Notes under the pieces: generated by a model
Told to the model about the DNA's origin: nothing
Databases searched by the model: none
What the model saw: only the letters and a program-made list of their open reading frames with translations
Assembly: GCA_027475525.1 (NCBI GenBank)
Contig: JAMWFC010000044.1
Coordinates: forward strand, 931,340-995,339
Length of the DNA stretch: 64,000 nucleotides
Direction: 5' to 3'
Source of the DNA: Macrolepiota albuminosa
Taxonomy: Eukaryota; Basidiomycota; Agaricomycetes; Agaricales; Agaricaceae
Made by a program: the position numbers and the translations under genes
Part shown: piece by piece, positions 1-10,641 of the stretch
Numbering within the stretch: position 1 is the first letter of the stretch
Layout: each line of letters begins with the position of its first letter

Positions 1-1
1 C

Positions 2-634
2 TCAACGCTCCAGGATGCAAGGCGGGACTTCCAGTCCGCCAAGTACACCGAGAAGTTGGGAGTACAAGGGTTCTATAATACCCTTAATGACCATGCCCAG
101 AACATGGCAGTATACCCAGACGGGTATACAATGCTCGAAATGTTCTTGGATGGCATTCCAGCGGACATGCGCCGCTATTTGATACGTGAGGATGGATTGT
201 CCCCAGAAGTCAACGATGTGGAAGAATTTGTGGCATATGCCATCCAGTATGAGCAGTCTCTGAAGACTGCTAACCACTACGAACATTGGAGTGGACACAA
301 AGGGGGACCCAGGCGACTACCGCCTGGTGGGACACCCTCACAGGGTCAGCATGTGGGGACCTTCCTGGCCAAAAAGACCGATTTGGACCGTGACCGCAAT
401 ACGCGGTTTGTTGTACGCAGAACCCCTGCTGCGAACCGAGGGCGGAGCTGCCCACACCCAGAGCGGGCGCCGGATGGAGAACGTCCTAAACCAAGGCCGG
501 ACTTCAAGCCGGCCAACCCACCGGGGCAGTCGGGGACTTGTTTCACGTGTGGCCAACCAGGCCACTACGCTACCAACTGCCCTGCGAAGCCAGGAACCCC
601 GAGGAAGGGGTATACACCCCGCGCCCACCTTTGA
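2..634 (+). pseudogene. gag: gag polyprotein, C-terminal part
   Basis: This is structural protein of the retroelement, packaging RNA in the virus-like particle. The frame is open from base 2. Residues around GFYNTL...HAQNMA and LDGIPADMRR match the capsid region of the copy at 63400-63640. A CCHC zinc knuckle (C-x2-C-x4-H-x4-C, CFTCGQPGHYATNC) lies at 539-580. The frame ends at TGA 632-634, but the same frame continues into the acidic linker and protease, and related copies read through here. The stop is therefore probably a CGA to TGA change and not a real end. Confidence 0.85.
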
Positions 635-1564
635 GCTGCACATACTGCAGCCGCGAGTGGGAGTGATGGAGACGTATCTGCCGATTCTGAGGCAGAGCAC
701 CCCACAAACGACCAGGAGCCCCCAGAGGAGGCATCGGGCGCCGAGCCTGAGAGTGTGGTCGTGGAGGGGGAGGAGTACGTCACAGTTGACGTATATGACG
801 ACGTCTACGACAATGAGTATTACAGTCGCGACAGCGACTCTGAGTGCCTAGCGGCGATGATGGATTGGCCGTCCACAAATGATCCCGAACGGAATAACGT
901 GGTTCGGATGAAGAAGGTGACCCTTCGTCGTGCAGAGGGCACTTTGCAGCGCCCTACATTGAAACGAGCAGACAAGGAGTGCCTGGTCTTGTATGTGGAC
1001 GTAGATGGCCACAAGGCATGGACCCTATGGGACTCTGGGAGTACTACATCGGGCATAACGCCCCAGTTTGCCCATGTGTACGGAATATCCGTGCAGGAGT
1101 TGGATATGCCATTGGCATTACAGCTGGGCACCGTAGGGAGCCGAGCCATGGTGCAGTATGGGACAAATGTGAATGTCCAAATGCCGGGCTCATGTAGCCG
1201 GGAATACATGGATGTAGCGAACTTCGATCGCTACGATATGATACTGGGAACGCCATTCATGCGGCGTAACAAAGTCATACTAGACTTTGACCAATGTCAG
1301 GTACTAGTGAATGGGAAAGTGATCCCAGCCGAACGAGCTACAGCAGACGACACTGATAATTGTCTGCGACGTCATTGCACTACGGAGAAACGCAAGGACT
1401 CTCCATGACTTGGCCAGCGCAGAGTGCCGGCCGTGGAGGATGTGGAGGAGGAAGTGCAGGCTATGCCTGGACTGAGCGCAGACCACCATGTGGTAATGAT
1501 GAGCGAGGAGGAGTATCAAGCCTCCAAGAGGAGCAACGAGCGAATAATCGCTCCTGAGATTTGA
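635..1564 (+). pseudogene. Acidic linker and retroviral-type aspartic protease
   Basis: Continues the gag frame. An acidic stretch rich in E and D (about 690-840) is followed by a pepsin-like retroelement protease. The active site D-S-G is at 1031-1039 in the context LWDSGSTTSGI, and a second conserved strand reads YDMILGTPFM near 1236. It would cut the gag-pol precursor. TGA at 1406-1408 and 1562-1564 interrupt it, and the second abuts a 77-bp tandem duplication. Both stops sit where CGA would restore the frame. Confidence 0.8.
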
Positions 1565-1717
1565 GGCGCAAGGCCTCCAGACAAACGCCATCGAAAGGCG
1601 AGATGACGGGAGGACTCAGTGGATGTATGTCCACCTACGTAGGCGCAAGGCCTCCAGACAAACGCCATCGAAAGGCGAGACGACGGGAGGACTCAGTGGA
1701 TGTATGTCCACCTACGT
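1564..1717. repeat. 77-bp tandem duplication, two units
   Basis: Units 1564-1640 and 1641-1717 are identical except one T/C difference in the run before GACGGGAGGA. 77 is not a multiple of three, so the pol frame is shifted. It is one of nine duplications of this exact period in the window. Confidence 0.95.
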
Positions 1718-1848
1718 CCTCACAAGTCAAGTTGGAAGACTTGGAAGACAGCATCTGAGAGGCGGAAGCCTCAGAAGAGGGGGACACACAGTCCCTATGG
1801 GAGCGACCAGCCCCCCTACTGGAGTACGACTGGGCATACGACCCCCGC

Positions 1849-2349
1849 ATGCCGCAAGAGTGGAATGAGCTGGTGGCAGCCACGTGTGCGCGAAATGCAC
1901 ACCAGAGACGGATGACCATCAAACCAGCGTATTGCCAGCCAGCCTCGGACAAGGTGTCTGCAGCGTACTCACTTGTACGTGAGGGAAGAAGCCTCGTGGC
2001 TTATAAGGCAGCGGCAGCGGGTGCTCCGCTGAGACTACATATACCCGATGACAGTGTCAATTGGGTGCTCGCAATGCGCGAGCAGTATGCACCGCCGCCT
2101 CGACCACCCTCAGAGACGGTGGAAGTACTTCCCCCGGTACGCATGAAGGGGAAGCAGAAGGCGACAACCCTTCGTGAGGAAGATATTCCTCGGTTGCGTC
2201 AGCAATGGCAAGAAGAATTTGCTAACATGGTCAATGGGACCAAGGAGGAGCTCCCGCCATGGTGGGAGGTGAACCATGAGATTAATCTCATAGACGAGAA
2301 CAAGCAGTATAAGTACCACTTGCCGAGCTCCCGCCATGGTGGGAGGTGA
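1849..2349 (+). pseudogene. Protease to reverse transcriptase linker of pol
   Basis: Conserved linker between protease and RT. The same segment is recognisable on the - strand at 9745-10522, where the words ELPPW and NHEINLI or close variants recur. It contains WNELVAATCARNAH near its start and a basic stretch, RMKGKQKATTL. It ends out of frame because of the 77-bp duplication at 2248-2401, after which the RT frame resumes. No enzymatic motif is visible, and the function of the linker is not known to me. Confidence 0.65.
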
Positions 2350-2401
2350 ACCATGAGATTAATCTCATAGACGAGAACAAGCAGTATAAGTACCACTTGC
2401 C
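2248..2401. repeat. 77-bp tandem duplication over a 16-bp palindrome
   Basis: Units 2248-2324 and 2325-2401 are identical. Each carries the perfect palindrome ATGAGATTAATCTCAT. The second - strand copy of this element also has a tandem duplication (54 bp) over the same palindrome, at 9637-9744. Confidence 0.97.
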
Positions 2402-3113
2402 GTGCTGCCCACGCGCCCTCCAGGAGCAACTACGTGATAAAACTAATCGCTACTTGAATGCTCAATGGTGGTCCCCATGCACCACCGCTCAAGCTGCACC
2501 GTTATTGTGCATCCCGAAGAAGGATGGAACCCTTCGAACAGCTCTTGATGCACGTCAGCGCAATGACAATACCATAAAGGATGTAACTCCTTTACCAGAT
2601 CAAGAGGTGATCCGGGAAGACGTGGCTCAGGCGAAGTATCGCTCGAAGATTGACCTTACTGACGCTTATGAGCAGGTGCGCATTCGCACCGAGGACGTAC
2701 CCAAGACCGTATTTGCGTCAATCATGGGTACATTCACGAGCAATATAATGCAGATTGGAGACTGCAATGCTCCAGCAACTTTTCAGAGGCTAATGACCTC
2801 TATCTTCCGAGACGTAATAGGACGTTTCATGCACGTCTACTTAGATGACATATTCATCTACTCGGATACTATGGAGGAGCATGAGCAGCACCTCAGAGTC
2901 GTATTTGAACGACTGCACAAGTACAAGTTGTACTTGAAGTGGAAAAAATGTGAGCTCTACGCTCAGAGTATAGACTGCCTAGGGCATGTCATAGATGAGC
3001 GGGGTATCCACCCTGATCAGGACAAGCTCGATTGTATTCAGGAGTGGCGCACGCCCTGAAACTACAATGACATCCAATGATTCGTTGGCCTTGTCAACTA
3101 CATATCGAGCTTC
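2346..3113 (+). pseudogene. pol: Reverse transcriptase domain
   Basis: RNA-dependent DNA polymerase of the retroelement. Visible motifs are LCIPKKDGTLRTALDAR (palm entry), KIDLTDAYEQVRI and the catalytic YLDD box at 2838-2849 (context HVYLDDIFIYSD), followed by the thumb with CLGHVIDERGI. TGA codons at 3057 and 3078 fall in the RT-RNase H connection (FVGLVNYISSFLPD), both where CGA is expected. All catalytic residues that I can check are present, so apart from the stops and the upstream frameshift the domain is intact. Confidence 0.9.
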
Positions 3114-4663
3114 TTGCCCGATGTCACAGCCTATACTGGGCCACTTATGGCCATGACGCAGAACGGGTCACCATTCAATTGGAGGCCATTGCACCAGCGG
3201 TGCTTCGAGATGGTCAAACGGATCTGTATGAAGACTCCGGTGATTCGACCAATCGACCCTAGACGGGACGAGCCGATATGGCTCATTTGCGACGCGTCCA
3301 AGACAGGCGTCGGAGCCATGTACGGCCAGGGAAGCAGCTGGCAGACGTGCCACCCAGCAGGGTTCATGTCGAAGAAGTTCACGACGGCCCAGCAAAACTA
3401 TGCGGTGCACGAGCTGGAGACTCTTGCCATACTCGAGGCCCTCCTCAAGTGGGAGGATAAGCTGATGGGATACCCCATCCACATCATAACGGACCACAAG
3501 GCCCTTGAGTTCTTTAAAACTCAGGTGAACTTGTCGCCGTGTCAGCGACGGTGGATAGACTACATGTCGAGATACCAGTTCGACATCACCTATGTTAAAG
3601 GTGAACTCAACAAAGTGGCAGACTGCTTGTCACGCTACTTTGAGAGTGATGTAGTCGGGGAGGCTCACGAGCCTCATAAGTATGTGCAGGCAGACTGCCG
3701 CATAGACCCTGATGGAGAGGATTTACCTCTCCACCAATACCAGGAGCTCAGGGAGCATGTCCTGGAAGTACGCACTATGCGTGACGATGAACGGAGGCGA
3801 AGCACTCACCTCAGAGAGCAGCGTGAAGAGCGGGACGTAGCCGCCCAGTTGCTCAAGGAGCATGAAGCCGTGGACCCAGCGTCCACTAGGGAGCACGAGC
3901 GCCACGATGTACCCGTTACGCTTGCGGAGATGCTCGAAGGCGAATTGCCTTCATCCCAGCCTCCTAGCCTGGTCAATGACGACTTCCGGCAGGAGGTGGT
4001 GCAGGACTATGGCGATGATTCTCTCTTCGCCGAGATAATCGCCAATCCTGACGACCATCCTTGGTTCAGGCATGAGCCTGGTGGACTCATCACGACGGAG
4101 AACCGTCAAGGGGTGGCAGTGGTATGCCTCCCCCGTACGCGAACCATTGTTACGCGGGTCTTGGACCAGGCCCATGCCCTGGTGGGGCACTTTGGTGCCG
4201 CCCGGACGTTGGGCTACATCCGGAGATGGTATTGGTGGCCACATATGGCCCAAGAAGTGACTAAGTTTTGCACGTCATGCGCAGCGTGTCAGAGAGCAAA
4301 GTTGCCCCCTGGATCCCCTCCCGGGAAGCTACACCAGCTACCCGTGCCAGTGAAACCCTGGGATTCAATCGGAATGGACTTCGTAGGTCCCTTTCCCGAG
4401 TCCAGAGGGTTCGATTACCTCTGGGTAGTCATATGCCGCATGACGAGCATGGTGCACCTCATACCGGTGCGAACTACGCTGACAGCTAAGGAGCTGTCGT
4501 GGATCTACCTGAGGGAGATCGTTAGGCTGCATGGGCTGCCTAGCACCATTGTGAGCGACTGTGACTCGAAGTTCACGTCTCAATGGTGGAGAGAACTCCA
4601 CAAACTGCTAGGAGCGTGACTCCTCATGTCGACGTCCTTCCATCCTCAAACGGATGGGCAGAC
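3114..4663 (+). pseudogene. pol: RNase H and integrase of pol
   Basis: RNase H begins near 3260 (PIWLICDASKTGVGA, with the DAS aspartate) and continues through the QNYAVHELETLAILEAL helix to ITDHKALEF. An acidic/basic spacer at 3640-4060 is followed by the integrase: an H-H-C-C zinc-binding end (HALVGHFG...CTSCAACQRAK, about 4169-4295), first catalytic D in MDFVGPF, second D in IVSDCDSKFTS. TGA at 4617 lies in the core, and the element stops at about 4663 before the third catalytic residue. Integration function is lost. Confidence 0.9.
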
Positions 4664-4918
4664 AGACCTATTGTCTATGCACTACTGTGCATCTTCTTGG
4701 CTTTATTGTTCAATTAGACCAAGTACTCAGTCTCATTATCTACACAAGACAGTTCTAGTTTATAACTACTAGTTGCACTCTGAGAATGTCTACCTACTGG
4801 TCCTCACCTAGTAGTTCTACCATGCCTACTCCAACACATCACAAGCCATCTGAGGCATCTACCAAGTCAACTGTGCTATTTAGGAGCTATTCTACTCTCC
4901 ATGTCAAGACACCACATC
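4664..4918 (+). other. Retroelement debris, possible LTR fragment and pol tail
   Basis: About 4725-4775 resembles the family A LTR interior (cacaagacagttctag) but the ends are not clear. From 4786 a 62-codon frame rich in S, T and P ends close to a polypurine run and could be the tail of another pol gene. Nothing firmer is visible. Confidence 0.3.
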
Positions 4919-5450
4919 TTAAGGGGGGTGATGTCAGAGAACTTCCTTTGCTGGCATACCTTGGCACCTTCTAGATGTTTTGGCAACTCTTTAGCATTCC
5001 TGAGGTCTTCAATTTGTCTTGGTGTAAGTTCAAAGTACTGTATAGTTGTTTTTGTGCCATTGCCACTATGCTGATGCTGTCAAAAGACAGGTCCTCAGAC
5101 AATCCACCCTAGCTCTGCTTAGCTTGTGTTGACATTGGCACCCCTATCTAGCCCCACTATCCAGACTGCTTGGCTCTATCCTGCTCTATCTCTGTCTTGG
5201 CATTAACACCTGACAGCTCAGCTGGTCTTCAGATCCACTCTATGTGCTGGCAGGCCTTCATGCCATTGGCTAGCTTACTCATGCTAATTGTTACTTATTC
5301 ACTAGTGCTTACTACATACTGGCCCTATTAGTCAATATGTCATAGTCATACTGTGTGATATAGTATATAAATAGAACTGATAGATGGAACATTCCTAGTC
5401 CTAGCAATAGCATTGCTTCTGGATCTACACCTTAGCATAACTGTGAGTTC
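4919..5450 (+). repeat. Probable LTR preceded by a polypurine tract
   Basis: The run AAGGGGGG (4921-4928) followed directly by TGATGTCAG looks like a polypurine tract and the start of a 3' LTR. A TATA-like TATATAAATA lies at 5365-5374, where a U3 promoter would be expected. The right end is not visible, and no second LTR or target duplication was found. The stretch is almost free of CG, as in old repeats elsewhere in the window. Confidence 0.4.
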
Positions 5451-6540
5451 CTCAGTGATGCCTTTGCCTTCCTGCTCTGCTTTTTGTTTGTGGCCCACCT
5501 TCTTGCCTGCCTGCTGCTTGTTGCCAGGCTTGTATGATGCTCACTCCTCTCAGTGGTGGGCTTAAGTGGTTGATGTGTCTGCTTGGCTTTCCACAATGGA
5601 ACATCTTCTTACAGATGCACCATGCCATAGCAGAGAAATACTTAGACTTGTTCTCTTTAGATTTCCTCTTCATTGTGTGGTAGCCTGTCTAATATACTTG
5701 GGATTTCTCTTTGCTAGTTGTGTGATTAGCCACAGCCTTCAGAGGTTGCCCTTACATCAACTATGGAACAAACTCTTGAGTGTATGCTTCCATCTAACTA
5801 TTTCTCTCAAAAAACCTCAAACTTCACCTCAGCAGCCCATCAATTAATTGCACTTCAAGAGTTGACCAACATGGACTGAGCAAGTTGCATTGATACTATA
5901 TTCTTATTTGTATAAAAACCAAAGACAGTGACGACATCATTTTGCAAAGCTGAATATACAGTATAGCAGTGAATGAGTCAATGCAAGATGCATCTGACTC
6001 TGAATACTAGTGAAGTGATACATCTGCTTCACTCAAGGCTGACAATAAGAATAAGTCTCCAATATACTGCTGAAACCTGTAAACATTCATGAAAAGCAGT
6101 AGACTTGGTCTGGCTCACTGAAGAAACCAACTCCAAACCATGTAAGTGATGAATCACCCAGCCAGCAGCAGTAATCACATGGTGAGGAGGCAGCAATAGC
6201 CAATGGGTGGCAGTGCTTGGCAGGGACGAGATCTCAGCATAAACTCCGAGATCAACCCCCATCACAGCTTACATCATCCATCAGCAGTTCCATCAATCTA
6301 TCAATCCGCTCCCAGGCGCTTGGCTCCTCAAGTTTACCGAGTCTGGGCGCTGGTAATTGTTTTCCCTGGCTAATTCCTCTGCCGTTGCCATTCTAACCCT
6401 TTTCTTCCTTTTCCTTCAGTCCTTCCTTAGTGGTTAGCCCTCATGCCACTCCTTCCATCTTGGACATGCAGTGGTTTGTGGTGCGAGGTTGTGGGGTTGC
6501 GGATGAGGAGGTGCGTTTTGGGCCTGGCAGCATGATGAGC
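5451..6540. other. No recognisable gene
   Basis: Short open frames only, none with a recognisable domain. Base composition changes at about 6230: upstream is CG-poor repeat-like sequence, downstream CG reappears and leads into the MFS promoter. Confidence 0.4.
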
Positions 6541-6544
6541 TGAC

Positions 6545-6600
6545 AACCAATCACATGAAATATCATGTCATCCAGGTTCAGGGAAGGAACATATAAAAAG
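6545..6600 (+). promoter_or_regulatory. CCAAT and TATA elements of the MFS gene
   Basis: CCAAT lies at about 6546-6550 and CATATAAAAAG at about 6590-6600. A start near 6630 would fit. A short upstream frame (ATG at about 6640, ending within 8 codons) lies between the TATA box and the coding start, which could damp translation. Confidence 0.5.
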
Positions 6601-6767
6601 AGGTTTCAGGGCGGGCAAGCAATTCCATCATGGAACCATATTCTCTTTTCTGATAGATAGTAATGTTTGAAATAACTCCGGCAGCATGTATCACGGACAA
6701 TAAATCACGAATTTTTGCGACTCGTCCAATATTTGAACTTTCACGCTACTTTAATCCATCGTTGCCT

Positions 6768-8970
6768 ATGTCAACAAAGGGCTTTGGTGTCTCGCCGCTA
6801 AGGGCGTATATGCTCCTCCTGTTGTTTTCCGCGGCCCAGCTGCTAGATATTGTTAACGTTACGGCTCCTGTCATTGCTTTGCCCGAGATTACAAGGGACC
6901 TGAAGCTTGCCGCTACTGAGAGCCAATGGGTGGTCAATGCCTACACGCTCACGTTCGGTGCTTTTCTTCTGATGGTAAAAAGCGAATGGAATACCTTGCT
7001 GGGCACGTCTGAACCAATCACTACCAGGGAGGACGATTTAGTTCTGTGTATGGTCCAAAAGCACTTTTCATTGCTGGATTCAGCACAGTTGGGCTTGGAT
7101 CTCTTATCAATGGTTTTTCTGTTAATGGGCCAATGTTATTCGTTATCCGGGCTCTACAGGGAATTGGCGGGTGCCCCATTCATTTGGATATAGGGAACGA
7201 GGCTCTGACAAGCGTCATTCTCCGTCTTTGTAGGCGCAGCGATCACTATTCCAGCGGCCATGACGATGATTGTTCTGCTATTTCCTGATAGACGAGAACA
7301 AGATAGAGCATTGGGACTGTTAGTTATGCGCGTGTTCGTGGCAATTCCATGACAGACAAATTATATAGATTTGCTGGTTTCGGCGGCATAGGAAACATGG
7401 GCGGCCTTGTAATGTGAGTGCTTTTTCCAGCTGCAGGCGTCTCAAGAAGACTGTTCACCTCCCGTAGTGGTGGTGTCATATCAGAAAGGTTGGGATGGAA
7501 GTGGACATTTTGGATTATGGCTATGGTCATTCTCCCTATGTCCATCGTGACATATTTCCTATCCCCAAGCCCTTCAAATACGCGAACCGCCAAAGATGTC
7601 TACATAAATATGGACTGGTTGGGACTTTTCCTCGTAACAGGTGGGCTTCACACATGGTTTAGTATGTATATCTATGAGTTCTTTTGACGGTTTCCTTGTA
7701 GCTTGTAGTTTGCTCTTCGTGTTCTCAGTTACGCAAGGAAACATCAAAGGCTGGCGATCGAAGGAAGTATTGGCTCCTTTGATCATCTCGATTCTCCTAA
7801 TTCCCGTGTTTGGCTATGTGGAAACCAAGGCAAGGGAACCGCTCATCCCTTCGTGGATCTGGACACTACCAACATTTACTCCGCTATTTTGCATCGTTCT
7901 GAGGTCTGATGTCTCCCATTCTCTGTTAGAATGAGGACTGATAATTAAATCCAGTGAATACGCATACATGAATCTTGTAGTATTCCAGATGTCAGAAGTG
8001 TTTGAACAGGTGTGGAAAGTGTCGCCTATCAATGCTGCAGTTAGAATGTGAGTATCCCAAAACTCTTTCATACGCATTCGTTTTACCATTAGCAGTATTC
8101 CATTCGGTCTCACTGGTCTAATCACAACATTTGTGGTGGGCTCCATGGCATTCTACCTCAATCCGCGTTGGATGCTTTCTGTTGGCCAGCTACTTGTCTT
8201 AGGAGGAGGAGTGTTGTTCGCTTACGCTGAGACTCAGAAGAAGTACTGGCCTATTGTCTTCCCTGCTTTCATCATTATGGCCATTGGCATATCAAGCGGT
8301 TTCGTTTCTGCGAAGTATGTCTTTCTTCCTCATGAATCCCTTCATTAGTATCAAGTAGCTCATTCATTGTTGACCTATGAAAAGTATTGGAACTTGCTTG
8401 TATGGGCCGTTGCTAGCACGGCGTGACCGAGATCTACCTGCCGAATTTGATCAAAACGTCGACGATANNNNNNNNNNNNNNNNNNNNNNNNNNNNNNNNN
8501 NNNNNNNNNNNNNNNNNNNNNNNNNNNNNNNNNNNNNNNNNNNNNNNNNNNNNNNNNNNNNNNNNNNGCAAAAATCGAAGACATTTTTCCCACACATAGT
8601 CCGCTGCACAGAAAAACCTCGATCTATTCTAGATCTCGGAATGCTGCGAGCACCACTCTACAAGCCAGGAGTCAACATCCTCGAGAGCACGGCACTCGTT
8701 GGAGCAATCTTCAATGCCAACTTGCAGATTGGTTCATCAGTCGGTCTAGCAGTTGTTACAGCCATCACGACGAAAGTGAACCATGGTAATACAGATGAGT
8801 TTGCGGGGTACAGAGCTGGATGGTGGTTTGTCGTCGCATTGGCTGCATTTGAGACATTGCTTGCCCTGGTTTTCCTTCGTGGTGAACACAGTGCCGAAGA
8901 ACAGGCAAGTGGCAAACAAGAGGAGACGGTACACATTACAGGTGAACAGTTCGCTGTATCACGTGAATAG
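6768..8970 (+). CDS. MFS transporter, DHA2 (14-TM drug/H+ antiporter) type, interrupted
   Basis: A plasma-membrane proton-coupled exporter of small compounds, judged by family. Exons read 6768-6974, 7028-7170, 7234-7318, 7369-7413, 7468-7640, 7702-7903, 7955-8047, 8096 to about 8318, then about 8680-8970. Introns are 48-63 bp GT-AG. TM1 carries DIVNVTAPVIALP, a motif-A loop reads GGRFSSVYGPKALF, and the last exon gives ALVGAIFNANLQIGSSVG and ends EQFAVSRE. Two faults are visible. The exon 2/3 junction is one base out of frame, and about 8320-8680 is unrelated sequence with a 100-N gap where some 20 residues are expected. An in-frame ATG at 6663 would add 35 residues. It is either a pseudogene or a misassembled gene. 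Confidence 0.75.
8468..8567. other. Assembly gap, 100 N
   Basis: Exactly 100 N, a conventional gap of unknown size. It lies within the unrelated segment that interrupts the MFS gene. The sequences on either side (8380-8467 and 8568-8680) do not look like MFS exon. Confidence 0.99.
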
Positions 8971-9204
8971 ATGGGTGCAAGAAAACAGTTATTTTTTTGG
9001 GGAGGGAGGTTACTGTAACTATCTGACCATTTGAAACTTCTGATTGCGTTAATGACACTCGACGCATCTGCAATCCGGCCATACGCCACCGTCACACTTG
9101 AGTTTACCTGGCTTTGAATTTCTGTCTATTGATGCGAATCGGAAGTGTCACTTCATATTCTAGTCTCCTTCACTCACTGTCACTTTCTATAATCACACTC
9201 AATC

Positions 9205-9274
9205 TGATACTGCGGTCTGATTCAGCACTGTGTAATACATACAAGATCGTTCTAGCTTGTAACCAACAGTTACA
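9205..9274 (+). repeat. 3' end of a family A LTR
   Basis: The segment CTGATACTGCGGTCTGAT and the following 50 bases match the 3' part of the LTR at 60990-61162 and end in the same GTTACA. The first 100 bases of the LTR are not recognisable. It sits just downstream of the MFS gene and in opposite orientation to the element that follows. Confidence 0.7.
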
Positions 9275-9317
9275 TGTCAATTTGCATGATATTGCTCACA
9301 AATGTCCCCATTAGGGA

Positions 9318-9636
9318 TAAAAACAATGTCTTTGGTATATCTTCTTTGCATATGCAAACTTGTTTATATGCATCTATAAGGTCAATTTTTGACTTAACTT
9401 TGCTTTAGTGACATCTTTGCATATGACTTTCTGATCTGGAAGAGAGGTTACATCCTTGACTGTATTATCATTGCACTGTCACACATCCAGTGCTGTCCAT
9501 AATGTCCCATCCTTCTTTGGAATACATAGTAAAGGTGCAGCTTGCACCACCAGTTGTGGTTTCCACCACTTTGCATTTATATACCTGTTTGTTTTTTTAC
9601 AAAGCTGGTCTTGAAGTGCTCATAGACAGCAAGGCA
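9318..9636 (-). pseudogene. pol: Reverse transcriptase, N-terminal fragment
   Basis: The - strand gives APLLCIPKKDGT, then DNTVKDVTSLPDQ and a frame break in the LTDAYEQ region, matching 2495-2720 of the + copy. The element ends here, so the catalytic YLDD box is missing. Frameshifts and stops make it non-functional. Confidence 0.8.
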
Positions 9637-9744
9637 AGTGATACTTGTATTGCTTATTCTCATCAATGAGATTAATCTCATGATTCACCTAGTGATACTT
9701 GTATTGCTTATTCTTATCAATGAGATTAATCTCATAATTCACCT
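9637..9744. repeat. 54-bp tandem duplication over the pol palindrome
   Basis: Units 9637-9690 and 9691-9744 differ at two positions (C/T and G/A). The unit keeps the reading frame (54 = 18 codons) and contains the same palindromic core as the 77-bp duplication at 2248-2401, but with different ends and length. Confidence 0.9.
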
Positions 9745-10522
9745 CTCTCCAAGGAGGAAGCTCCTCCTTTGTCCCATTGACAATGTCAGCAAACTTATGT
9801 TGCCATTGCTGACATAGTCAAGGAATGTCTTCCTCTGTCAGACTCATAGCCTTACCTTTCCTCTTCAATGCATGTGCTACATGCAGTTGAATCTTTGGAT
9901 TGAATCACTCCCATAAGGCATGTACATGCTCTTCTGTGAGATCTCCTGGATTCAACCTTACAACTGGTTGCATCCTCACTCTTCTTGTTGTCTCTGACAA
10001 TAATTGCACACTTCTCACCTTCAGCAATACACCATCAAACATTATATCCAAGGCTTTGGAAATCTCATCCTCCCATGCATGACAGTATACCTCTTCAATC
10101 TGGGTTGATTGTATCCTTTTTGTCATATGTGTCACTATTGATGCTACCAGCTCATTCCACTCCCATAGCATGCATGGGTCATACACCCACTGCACATCTG
10201 GTTGAGGCACTGGTCAATTCCATAGCAATTATATGCTCTCTGCGGTTCCCACTGTACTATACATCTTGTCCTTGATGAGGTCTTCTACCTTTACTCAAGA
10301 GCTAGTTGGCTGGCATTCCAGTAACTCCACCACATGTTTACTATGCCTATTTCCTTGTTGTTTAGCCCAATTGGGCTTTCCAAAGCTATACACAGCCATG
10401 TTCAGCTGCCTCTCCTTCTCCAGAGTTCTCTGAAACTCTTCCTCTGGCATCAGAATTGCTGGCAAGTCTACCAGTAGACTATTGAGTAGGACTTCTTTGT
10501 CCTCAACCTCCTGAACAGTCAC
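9745..10522 (-). pseudogene. Protease to RT linker of pol
   Basis: Fragments in two frames correspond to 1760-2300 of the + copy: WEWNELVASIVTHMTKR (near 10160) and ELPPWREVNYEINLI (near 9745). It contains stops and frameshifts. No catalytic motif is known for this part. Confidence 0.7.
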
Positions 10523-10641
10523 TGTTTTGCAACCATTTAGTCAGTCACATTTGTTGTGACACTTCTCTGTTGCACAATAGTGCCATAGGCAACCATCTGT
10601 ATTATGCAATGCTACTTTCTCTGCCTTCATAGGCATACCAT

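Larger units (their letters stand above)
1..4663 (+). mobile_element. Ty3/gypsy LTR retrotransposon, family A, internal part
   Basis: Domains in order are gag capsid and zinc knuckle, aspartic protease, reverse transcriptase, RNase H and integrase, which is the Ty3/gypsy order. The left end runs off the window. The right end stops inside the integrase just after the SFHPQTDGQT-type motif, where homology is lost. CG dinucleotides are common, so the copy is fairly young. It is broken by in-frame TGA codons (632, 1406, 1562, 3057, 3078, 4617) and by two 77-bp tandem duplications that shift the frame. Related copies lie at 9318-15089 (-) and 60990-64000 (+). Confidence 0.93.

Noticed and set aside
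6663..6767. Upstream in-frame ATG of the MFS gene
   Set aside because: It cannot be excluded, but the 35 extra residues have no transporter features and ATG 6768 starts just before TM1, so the later start was preferred.
8377..8970. Frame reading through the 100-N gap
   Set aside because: The continuity across N is artificial; only the part after about 8680 is supported as transporter exon.
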